This document shows, in pieces, positions 17,841 to 24,264 of a DNA stretch of 32,462 nt. Every line of letters begins with the position of its first letter. Positions within the stretch are counted from its first letter, which is position 1. Position numbers and translations under genes: made by a program. The stretch spans positions 1 to 32,462 of the forward strand of contig CALFZM010000131.1 in NCBI GenBank assembly GCA_937952235.1. The letters are read 5' to 3'. The notes below the pieces were generated by a model. That model did no database searches and had not been told where the DNA came from. It saw only the letters and a list, made by a program, of their open reading frames with translations. The stretch comes from an uncultured Opitutia bacterium (lineage in GTDB: Bacteria > Verrucomicrobiota > Verrucomicrobiia > Opitutales > Opitutaceae).

Positions 17841-17970
17841 GGCCCCCCGCTGGTACGCTCAAGATCGGTGACGTCGCCGGTGGAGGAGTCACCAGGGCCC
17901 GCCACGAAACGGGCGCCTCCGGCCGGTCGTGCGCCTCGACGCCCGACCTTGAGCGTATCAGCGGGGGGTC
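17841..17970. repeat. MITE-like element with 28-bp terminal inverted repeats
   Basis: The left end 17841-17868 and the reverse complement of 17943-17970 agree at 25 of 28 positions; both share CCCCCCGCTG and TACGCTCAAG blocks. The 74-bp interior is GC-rich with no gene. The element fills most of the gap between two minus-strand genes and ends 2 bp from the upstream gene's stop codon. No clear target duplication is visible. Confidence 0.7.
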
Positions 17971-17972
17971 GT

Positions 17973-18872
17973 CTAGGTCGTGGCGAAGGGAAGCAGGCGC
18001 GCCTCCTCGCGCCGCGCGATCTCGGGTTCGTACCGCGCCGACAGCGAACCGAGCACCGCGTCGACCTCCTTCTCCTCCACATAATGCGACTGCGCGTAGG
18101 CGCGCAGCCGGTTCCAGTACTCGGTCAGGATGCGCTCCTGCAGCGTGCCGCAGGCGCCGCGGCTCCGCTCGAAGCGGGCCAGGAGGTCCGCATGCTCGTG
18201 GTTCAGGAAGTGCCGCAGCTCGCCCTCGATGCGGGTCACCTCCGACACGAGCTGGCCGGCAGGCACCACCGCGAGCCAGTCCACCCAGATCAATCGGCGG
18301 AAATCGGGCAGCAACGGCGGCAACACGCCACCCACGCCGATCTCCTGGGCCTGCTCCGCGATATCCGCCGCGATCCGGGCGATCTGGAGCTGCTGTTCCT
18401 CCACCCGCGCGGCGATCCGCCGGAGCAACACGAACTCGGGTGCCGTGGCCAGCCCGCCCCGCCGATGCGGGTCGGCCGCCAGTTGACGCAGGCCGCGCAG
18501 TTCGCGGGCAAACTCCGCCAGCGTGTCCGGCAGGACCTGCCGGACGCAGAACTCCCACTCGCCGAGCGCCTGTCCCAGCCGCAGCCCGCCTTGGAATGCG
18601 GGATGTGTCCCTTCGAGATGAGCTGAAAGCTCGGCCCGCAGGCGTCCCTGGATCCACGCCTCCAGCCGTTCCACCTGCGCCAGGCGCGAATAGAGCGCCG
18701 CCTCCGCGCCGGCAGGCGGGAGACCGTTGCTCAGCCGCGGCTTGGGCTCGATCGCGTAGCCTGGGGCGTTCTCCCGGTTTTTGCTCCCGAAGTGGCCAAC
18801 GATGGCTTCCCGGCAGAGAAGCACGTAAGCTTCATCCCTCAAGAGCTCTAGCGTTGTCCTTGTGAGTTCCAC
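17973..18872 (-). CDS. Hypothetical helical protein upstream of the carboxykinase
   Basis: I do not recognise this family. The frame gives 299 residues from a GTG at 18872 (MELTRTTLELLRDEAYVLLCREAIVGHFGSK). There is no ATG in the region, and upstream codons run into the intergenic repeat, so the start is uncertain. The protein is predicted mostly helical, with no signal peptide or membrane segment. Notable segments are AAALYSRLAQVERLEAWIQGRLRAEL, ARVEEQQLQIARIAADIAEQAQEIG, a more hydrophobic LIWVDWLAVVPAGQLVSEVTRIEGELRHF stretch, and an acidic/basic tail EKEVDAVLGSLSARYEPEIARREEARLLPF. Codon composition matches its neighbours. It is on the same strand as the carboxykinase, with the inverted-repeat element in the 229-bp gap. 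A short palindrome GGGTT-TT-AACCC lies just upstream of the start. Confidence 0.7.
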   Translation of the reverse strand: MELTRTTLELLRDEAYVLLCREAIVGHFGSKNRENAPGYAIEPKPRLSNGLPPAGAEAALYSRLAQVERLEAWIQGRLRAELSAHLEGTHPAFQGGLRLGQALGEWEFCVRQVLPDTLAEFARELRGLRQLAADPHRRGGLATAPEFVLLRRIAARVEEQQLQIARIAADIAEQAQEIGVGGVLPPLLPDFRRLIWVDWLAVVPAGQLVSEVTRIEGELRHFLNHEHADLLARFERSRGACGTLQERILTEYWNRLRAYAQSHYVEEKEVDAVLGSLSARYEPEIARREEARLLPFATT

Positions 18873-18996
18873 GTCTGCAATAATGCTAGGGTTAAAACCC
18901 CAGACAAGGTAAACCGATGGAGGAGTACTACGCCCTCCGTGCGGTCGTTTTCCCTTGGCGTTCCGATTGCCCCCGGGGCCGGAACGATGCCGTGGC

Positions 18997-19109
18997 GGTG
19001 GAGCCGCCTGTCCCCAGGCGGCTGACGTGCGATGGACCGGTCCGCAGCGGCTTGAAGACAAGCCGCTCCACCTTTCAGTGCGGCCGTGTTCACGGTTGTT
19101 TTGAAGGCC
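18997..19109 (+). repeat. Dispersed palindromic element, copy B (76-bp core plus right extension)
   Basis: This is the best-preserved layout with copy C. It runs GGTGG, hairpin 1 (19002-19023, 9-bp stem, TCCC loop), a 22-nt linker containing the self-complementary GGACCGGTCC (19034-19043), hairpin 2 AGCGGCTTG-AAGA-CAAGCCGCT (19046-19067) and CCACC (to 19072). Homology to copies C and D continues to a shared GAAGGCC at 19103-19109, with a small CCGTG-TT-CACGG hairpin in between. Confidence 0.93.
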
Positions 19110-19163
19110 GACGGGATGAGTCCGCATAGGCTCAGCCGCGAAAGCAACGAGCAAGCGGAACTG

Positions 19164-19187
19164 CCCGGCGCCCCCGGGGGCGCCGGG
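19164..19187. repeat. Perfect 24-bp palindrome
   Basis: CCCGGCGCCCCC is followed directly by its exact reverse complement, with no spacer, 69 bp upstream of the GNAT start. It could be an extruding cruciform, a binding site or the remnant of an intergenic repeat. The function is not visible. Confidence 0.75.
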
Positions 19188-19256
19188 AACGCAAATTGCA
19201 CTCGCGCACTCCAGGCTCGCGTGGACCGCATGCCCCGGCCCAATGCTCCGTGCGTC

Positions 19257-19823
19257 ATGTCCGGTTCCGCATTGCCTCTGCCCCTCGTCGCCCGCGACGG
19301 GCGGAGCGCCTGGTTGCGCGCCGCGGAAATCGCCGACGCGGAGGGCCTCGCGGCGTTCCTGCACGGCTTGTCCGCCGCCACGCGGGCGGTCTTCCTCCCG
19401 CACGCGGCGGACGAGGCGACCGTCCACCGGTATCTGTCGCGCGCGACGGCGGGCGTGGACCTGGCCTACGTCCTCGCCACGGATGCCGGGCTGGCGGGAT
19501 ACGCGTTCCTCTGGGATTTCGACCAGCCCGTGCCGCTGCTGGGAATCGGTTTCGCCGACGCCTGGCAGGGGCAGGGGCTCGGAGAAAAGGTGCTGCGGCG
19601 ACTGCTCGACGATGCCCGTCATGCCCGGCGGGCCGCCGTCGAGCTTTCGACCGTGCCGGGCAACACCCGCGCGCTCCGGCTCTACGAACGCGTCGGCTTC
19701 GTCCGGCTGGGCGACGTCGATAACGTCGCCGGCGACGGCCGCGTGGTGCGGGAACACCGGATGTTCCTGCCCCTGCAACCGGACGCCCGCCCGCCGGAGC
19801 GACACTTCGGCCCGCCCGTCTGA
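19257..19823 (+). CDS. GNAT-family N-acetyltransferase
   Basis: This 188-residue cytosolic enzyme is expected to move an acetyl group from acetyl-CoA to an amine. The GNAT fold is clear. It has an N-terminal LRAAEIADAEGLAAFLHGLS helix, a central LAGYAFLWDF strand, the acetyl-CoA pyrophosphate loop Q104-GQGLG-109 after GFADAWQG, and the motif-B segment NTRALRLYERVGFVRLG (136-152). A YERVGF motif with tyrosine is typical. The ATG at 19257 is chosen to begin near the fold; an in-frame ATG at 19230 would add nine residues. The substrate cannot be told. The 3' end converges on the Gfo/Idh gene with a 16-bp gap and a shared hairpin. Confidence 0.9.
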   Translation: MSGSALPLPLVARDGRSAWLRAAEIADAEGLAAFLHGLSAATRAVFLPHAADEATVHRYLSRATAGVDLAYVLATDAGLAGYAFLWDFDQPVPLLGIGFADAWQGQGLGEKVLRRLLDDARHARRAAVELSTVPGNTRALRLYERVGFVRLGDVDNVAGDGRVVREHRMFLPLQPDARPPERHFGPPV

Positions 19824-19834
19824 TCCGGGCGGGC
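19810..19834. terminator. Bidirectional hairpin between GNAT and Gfo/Idh genes
   Basis: GCCCGCCCG (19810-19818) pairs perfectly with CGGGCGGGC (19826-19834) around a 7-nt loop that contains the GNAT stop codon. Position between convergent genes suggests termination on both strands, without a marked T-run. Confidence 0.55.
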
Positions 19835-19839
19835 TGCTC

Positions 19840-21216
19840 TCACAGGCCGGCGACCTCCCAGCCCCGCCGATAGGTGCGGCGCAAGTGCTGGTTGGCCGCC
19901 TTCACGTTCTTGAACGCGAGCTTCGCGCCGTCCCACTCGAGCGTCTGCTGCGGATATCTCACCGCCACGCTGCCGAGCAGGACTGCCTCGGTCATGGGAC
20001 CCGAGTAGTCGAAATCCGCGCTCGGCTTGCCGCCGTTGCGACACGCCTCGGCCCAGATCGACCAGTGGTGACCCTGCTCGGGCTGGGGCAGGGGGTAATC
20101 CTTGAACTTCTCGACCGGGTACAGCTTGGGCACGGCGACGTGCGGCACGTGCAGCACGCCCTGGGTCCCGATGATGATCGAGCCCTGGCTGTCGTCATCT
20201 CCGCCCCGCTTCTTTCCTTTCGCGGCCGCGGCGGCGGCATTGGCTCCGAGGTTGACGAGCGCCCGGATTTCCGCCGGCGGACGCGCATCGCCGTCATACC
20301 AGGTGATCGGCACGGTCGGACCCTCGGTGAAACGGGTGCCGGGAAACACATAATGGATGCGGGCGTTGATCGCCCAGTTCCACGCGTCCGGCGCCGGCCC
20401 CTCAGACCGGATGGAAAGCGGTGACGTGAGCGCGAGCGCGTTGAAGACTGGATCGAAGATGTGGCAGCCCATGTCGCCAAACGTGCCGGTGCCGAAATCG
20501 AGCCGCTTGCGCCACTGGCCCGGGTGATAATACCCGCTGACGAACGGTCGCGCCGCCGCGGTGCCGAGCCAAAGGTCCCAGTCGAAATTCGGCGGGATCG
20601 GATCGCTGCGTTCCGGCGGCCGGCCCGCATCGCCCCACTTCTTGCTGCTCCAGGTGTGCACCTCCTTCACCTTGCCGATCGCGCCACTCTGCACGAGCGC
20701 CACCGCCTGCCGGTACACCTTGTACGAGTGGATCTGGATGCCCATCTGCGTGACGACGCGTTTCTCGCGCGCATAGTTGGTGAGCATCCGCACTTCGTGG
20801 ATATCGTGCGCGAGGGGCTTCTGGCAGTACACGTGCTTCCCGAGCTGCATCGCCGCCATCGCCATCGGCGCGTGCATGTGGTCGGGCGTGGAGACGTTCA
20901 CCGTGTCGATGTTCTTCCCCTCCCGGTCGAGCATCTGGCGCCAGTCGCGATAGACCTTCACGTCCGGGAACGCCTCCTTCACCTGCTTCAACCGCGCCTC
21001 GTCGACTTCGGCGACGGCGGCGAGCTTCATGAACGGGTTGCTCATGATGCCCTGCAGGTCCGCCCACGCCATCCCGGCGGAGCCGAAACTCGCGTGGCGC
21101 AGGATGCCGCTGGGCGCGGCGGCGCGCAGGCTGCGGGCGATGAACGGGCCGGCCAGGGCGGCGGCGCCCGCGGCGCGGAGGAAGGTGCGGCGATTGGTCA
21201 GGGCAGGGTGGGCCAT
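19840..21216 (-). CDS. Tat-exported Gfo/Idh/MocA-family oxidoreductase
   Basis: This 458-residue NAD(P)-dependent sugar oxidoreductase-type protein has a Tat signal (TNRRTFLRAAGAAALAGPFIA, 7-27), so it should work in the periplasm with a tightly held cofactor. The Rossmann region spans about 40-165. The usual EKP catalytic motif reads Q132-K-P (HVYCQKPLAHDIHE), keeping the key lysine. The C-terminal substrate domain includes DFGTGTFGDMGCHIFDPVFNAL, where the aspartate and histidine are typical. Exported members of this family oxidise C3 of glycosides or act on keto-sugars. The divergent neighbour is a TIM-barrel isomerase (21379), which suggests a joint pathway, and an inverted repeat at 21231-21248 lies just upstream of the start. 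The exact substrate is unknown. Confidence 0.94.
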   Translation of the reverse strand: MAHPALTNRRTFLRAAGAAALAGPFIARSLRAAAPSGILRHASFGSAGMAWADLQGIMSNPFMKLAAVAEVDEARLKQVKEAFPDVKVYRDWRQMLDREGKNIDTVNVSTPDHMHAPMAMAAMQLGKHVYCQKPLAHDIHEVRMLTNYAREKRVVTQMGIQIHSYKVYRQAVALVQSGAIGKVKEVHTWSSKKWGDAGRPPERSDPIPPNFDWDLWLGTAAARPFVSGYYHPGQWRKRLDFGTGTFGDMGCHIFDPVFNALALTSPLSIRSEGPAPDAWNWAINARIHYVFPGTRFTEGPTVPITWYDGDARPPAEIRALVNLGANAAAAAAKGKKRGGDDDSQGSIIIGTQGVLHVPHVAVPKLYPVEKFKDYPLPQPEQGHHWSIWAEACRNGGKPSADFDYSGPMTEAVLLGSVAVRYPQQTLEWDGAKLAFKNVKAANQHLRRTYRRGWEVAGL

Positions 21217-21230
21217 GGAGGAATGCGGTG

Positions 21231-21248
21231 GGTAACCTTGTGGTTACC
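21231..21248. promoter_or_regulatory. GGTAACC-N4-GGTTACC operator-like inverted repeat
   Basis: A perfect 7-bp inverted repeat with a 4-nt spacer lies 15-32 bp upstream of the Gfo/Idh start, in the divergent region shared with the isomerase gene. It may bind a dimeric regulator or fold in the mRNA leader. A further hairpin, CCCGCG-N7-CGCGGG, lies at 21271-21289. Confidence 0.45.
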
Positions 21249-21378
21249 GCCGCCGGCCTTGGCAATCTTCCCCGCGGATTTTTCGCGGGCGCGGCGCCGC
21301 GGCGGTCTTTCGCCGGCAGGCGAATAATCCGGGCCAAGGCTCGACCTTCGGCATCCGAACCGCCGAGATGATGCCTGC

Positions 21379-22272
21379 ATGAACCACCCCGTCGTGACCC
21401 GCCGCGTCGCGTTGCAGACTGCCGCCGCCGCGGCCGCCCTCGGCCTCTCCGGCCGCGCGCGCCCGGCTTTCGCCGCCGAGAGCGGCGCGCCCTACCGCAT
21501 CAAGCACGGCCGCATCCGCCAGTCGGTCGTGCCCTGGTGCTTCAATCCGATGACGGTCCCGGAGCTCGCGCGCCACTCTGCGGCGATGGGCCTGCAGTCG
21601 GTCGAGTTGTGCGATCCGAAGTTCTGGCCCGAGTTGAAGCAACTGGGACTCACGGTCGCGATCGCCGGCAGCCACGGCTTCGCCCGCGGTTTCGCGCAGC
21701 CGTCCCAGCACGAGGAATGCCTCAAGATCCTGCGTGACCGGATCGACCAGTGCGCCGCCGCCGGCGTCGAGCGCGTGATCACGTTTTCCGGATTCCGCAA
21801 AGGTCTCAGCGACGACGACGCGATGCGCAACATGGTCGACGGCCTCAAGCGCATCGTCGGCCATGCCGAGCAGAAGAAGGTCACGCTCTGTCTCGAGATG
21901 CTCAATTCCCGCGTGGCGGAAAACATGAAGGGCCACCCGGATTACTTCTGCGACGATATCGAGCGTTCGGTCGAGGTGTGCCGGCGCATCGGCTCCCCGC
22001 GCATGAAGGTGCTCTTCGACCTGTACCATGTGCAGATCATGCACGGCGATCTCATCACCCGCATCCGCCAGCACCGCGACTACATCGGCCATGTCCACAC
22101 CGCCGGTGTCCCCGGCCGCGCCGAGATCGACGATACGCAGGAGATGAACTACCCGCCGCTGATGCGCGCCCTGCTGGAAATCGGCTACCAGGGCTTCGTC
22201 GGCCAGGAATTCATTCCGCGTCGCGACAAGATCGCCTCGCTCGCCCAAGGCGTGCAGATTTGCGACGTGTAG
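21379..22272 (+). CDS. Tat-exported hydroxypyruvate isomerase-like TIM-barrel protein
   Basis: This 297-residue protein is a paralogue of the gene at 3660. Residues 1-33 form a Tat signal (TRRVALQTAAAAAALGLSG, ending AFA). The TIM barrel has the likely metal ligands E173 (LCLEMLNSR), D214 (VLFDLYH), H240 (GHVHTAG) and E277 (VGQEF), so catalysis is plausible. Shared blocks with the paralogue include VITFSG/VICFSG, QIMHGDLI/QIMEGDVI and MNYPPLMRA/LNYPPIMRA. It is transcribed away from the Gfo/Idh gene across a 162-bp region with an operator-like repeat, which suggests common control and action on the oxidised sugar. Hydroxypyruvate isomerase proper is cytosolic; a keto-sugar isomerase or epimerase role outside the cytoplasm fits better. 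The gene ends 36 bp before repeat copy C. Confidence 0.92.
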   Translation: MNHPVVTRRVALQTAAAAAALGLSGRARPAFAAESGAPYRIKHGRIRQSVVPWCFNPMTVPELARHSAAMGLQSVELCDPKFWPELKQLGLTVAIAGSHGFARGFAQPSQHEECLKILRDRIDQCAAAGVERVITFSGFRKGLSDDDAMRNMVDGLKRIVGHAEQKKVTLCLEMLNSRVAENMKGHPDYFCDDIERSVEVCRRIGSPRMKVLFDLYHVQIMHGDLITRIRQHRDYIGHVHTAGVPGRAEIDDTQEMNYPPLMRALLEIGYQGFVGQEFIPRRDKIASLAQGVQICDV

Positions 22273-22308
22273 ACCCCCGGGCGCCTCGTCCCGGTTTGAA
22301 TGTTTCAG

Positions 22309-22422
22309 GGTGGAGCCGCCTGTCTCCAGGCGGCTGACCTACGGTGGACCGGCCCGCAGCGGCGTGAGGACACGCCGCTCCACCCATCCCTTGCAGCCGC
22401 TCCCGAAAGGGGTGTGAAGGCC
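22309..22422 (+). repeat. Dispersed palindromic element, copy C (76-bp core plus right extension)
   Basis: The core 22309-22384 has both hairpins perfect: AGCCGCCTG-TCTC-CAGGCGGCT (22314-22335) and AGCGGCGTG-AGGA-CACGCCGCT (22358-22379). A 22-nt linker separates them. Compared with copy B, one pair of hairpin 2 changes from T-A to G-C on both sides. Homology extends to GAAGGCC at 22416-22422. It lies between convergent genes. Confidence 0.93.
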
Positions 22423-22439
22423 GCCGGCATGGTTCCGAC

Positions 22440-24122
22440 TCAACGCGCGTCCCGCTCCAGCGTCGCGATCGCCGCGCGGTAGATCCCGAGCACCCGCTCC
22501 CGCGCCGCGGCATCCGCAAACGCTCCGCGTTCCTCGATCCGCGCGATCGCCGCCCGCGCTTCGTGCACGAGCTGGGCAACCGCTTCCGGCTCGCGCACGC
22601 CGCGCCCGCCGACCGTGACGTACACCGCGCTCGTGTGGGCGAACAGCGCCTTGCCGAAGACGTTCGCGCCCGGACCGGTGAATGCCGAGCGATCGTTGTA
22701 GGGCAGCGTGGCCGGCACCCGCAGGGCGAACCAACCCGGCCCCGGAGCCGGCAGCGACGCGTCGATCTCAGCTGCGAAAGAGCCATCGCTCGCACGCGCC
22801 GTCGGCACCCGCTGGATCACCCGGCCGTTCCAGATCACTTCGAGTGCGACAAAATCGTCGCGCCCCGCCGCCCGGCCGCGCAGCCGGACGTTTCCCGGGA
22901 CGGCAAGGGCCAGCGTCTCCCCGCTCCCGCGCCCGTCGACCGCCCATTCCAGCAACGGTCCGTTGGTGATGAACGACCGGCCTTCGGCCAACGACCGCAG
23001 GAATCCCGCGCTCGTCACCGCTCCAGCCCGCGGCACGTACACCCGGGAGAAATCGTAGACCCCCCAATCGGTCCCGGAGGAAAACGGCACCCGGAAGCCG
23101 GCGTTCAGGTACGGATAGAATACGTCCTCGTAGCTGCCTTCGCTGCCGCCGTCGTGGATGTTCTGCGCGTGGAGAAGGCCATCGATCCAGTTCGGGATCT
23201 CCTCGGTGCCCTGCCGGCCATGGCACCACACGATCGTGCCCTGCCGCGCCCGCGCCTCGAGGATGGCGCGCCGCAGCGGCACCGAGTCGTCGGGCCGCGC
23301 TCCCGGCGTGAAGATCGCGCCGTAGCTTGCCGGCGGCACCAGCTGCGGCAGGTCGAGAAAGAGCACGTGCCCGTAGCGCAGTTCGTCGGCGCCCGACCGC
23401 CGGCTCGACCGCCCGCCCTCATGGCGGTGTTCCTGGCCGTAAACATAGGTGCCGCCGGGCCCCGACCAGGCGCGGAGCACGTCAGGGGTGAAGCGATTGC
23501 TGACGTAATCCTGCGTCTCGCCCGCACGCTCGAGGTGAGACACGTACACGAGGTCGAGATCGTCCGACGCCGTCGTCGTCCGCAGATAGGCTTCGGCGTC
23601 CGTCTGCTGGCGCAGCAGCGCGCCGGCCGTCGGTCGCGTCGCGTGCAACCGCAGGTGCAGGTGAGTGTTGGCTGACACTCCTCGTTCAGGAGCCCGGAAG
23701 CGCCGGAGCGTGAGCGCCACCGCCGGGGCCGGGCCCTGCGGCGGAACTTCCACGATCGCGTCCGTCACGAGGGTATCCAGTCCGCGGCAGGCTTCGATCC
23801 GCCACGTACCGGCGGGCAGCGCGAGCGGGGTGCGGGGAGGCAGGGAATGCCAGCCGAGCGGCCGCCGGAGGTGCGCGGGCAGCTCGAGCGGGTGGCCGCC
23901 TCCTGCAGGCGTCACCCGGACGAGTGCGGTGACGGGTTCGCCCTCCAGCCGGATGTCCAGCGCGGCCTCGAACGTCGGCCGCTCCGCCGCTCCCGGCGCG
24001 GGGAGTGCCTGCGCCAGCAGTGCGGAGGGCAGGGTGAACGGATGGGCCGAAAGCATCGGCATCGCCGCACCGCCGCCGAATGCCAGCCAGGCGCAACGCA
24101 GGAGGACGGGTAGGGTTGGCAT
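22440..24122 (-). CDS. CehA/McbA-family exported metallohydrolase
   Basis: This protein has about 560 residues and an N-terminal signal peptide (to about residue 27). A beta-sandwich-like region (about 50-145) precedes a PHP-like metallohydrolase domain. The domain opens with N-T-H-L-H (metal histidines near 154 and 156). Further likely ligands are in VYVSHLER (H about 196), TIVWCHGRQG (H about 301) and SSGTDWG (D about 352). A C-terminal region (SFITNGPLLEWAVDGRGSG, then VALEVIWNGRVIQRVP) is typical of this family. CehA and McbA themselves hydrolyse carbamate insecticides; natural substrates of most members are unknown. The ATG at 24122 is preferred; a GTG directly before it at 24125 is possible. 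It is divergent from the lipoprotein gene by 142 bp and converges on the isomerase gene through copy C. Confidence 0.85.
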   Translation of the reverse strand: MPTLPVLLRCAWLAFGGGAAMPMLSAHPFTLPSALLAQALPAPGAAERPTFEAALDIRLEGEPVTALVRVTPAGGGHPLELPAHLRRPLGWHSLPPRTPLALPAGTWRIEACRGLDTLVTDAIVEVPPQGPAPAVALTLRRFRAPERGVSANTHLHLRLHATRPTAGALLRQQTDAEAYLRTTTASDDLDLVYVSHLERAGETQDYVSNRFTPDVLRAWSGPGGTYVYGQEHRHEGGRSSRRSGADELRYGHVLFLDLPQLVPPASYGAIFTPGARPDDSVPLRRAILEARARQGTIVWCHGRQGTEEIPNWIDGLLHAQNIHDGGSEGSYEDVFYPYLNAGFRVPFSSGTDWGVYDFSRVYVPRAGAVTSAGFLRSLAEGRSFITNGPLLEWAVDGRGSGETLALAVPGNVRLRGRAAGRDDFVALEVIWNGRVIQRVPTARASDGSFAAEIDASLPAPGPGWFALRVPATLPYNDRSAFTGPGANVFGKALFAHTSAVYVTVGGRGVREPEAVAQLVHEARAAIARIEERGAFADAAARERVLGIYRAAIATLERDAR

Positions 24123-24264
24123 CACGGGAGGGAGCCGACGCTGGCCGCGTGGCGTGCCGGGGACAAGCCGGCGTCACCGGCGGCCCACGGACGCCGCCGT
24201 GCGGTTGCGACGGCGTGAAACTGCGCCACGTTCCGGCTGACTAAACGTCTATCCGCGCGTCCCC

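Larger units (their letters stand above)
18873..19256. other. 384-bp divergent intergenic region
   Basis: This stretch lies between the divergent hypothetical and GNAT genes. It holds repeat copy B (18997-19109), a perfect 24-bp palindrome (19164-19187) and a short palindrome near 18890-18901. An in-frame ATG at 19230 could extend the GNAT gene. I see no other gene in it. Confidence 0.7.

Noticed and set aside
14453..18865. 1470-residue open frame opposite the carboxykinase
   Set aside because: It spans two real minus-strand genes and an intergenic element, with no recognisable domains.
18997..19072. Repeat elements as tRNA-like genes or a CRISPR array
   Set aside because: There is no anticodon arm, T-loop or CCA end, and the copies lie kilobases apart with no spacer pattern.
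22300..22482. Small open frame across repeat copy C
   Set aside because: It consists of the palindromic element read as protein; similar peptides appear at other copies because the DNA repeats, not because a protein is conserved.
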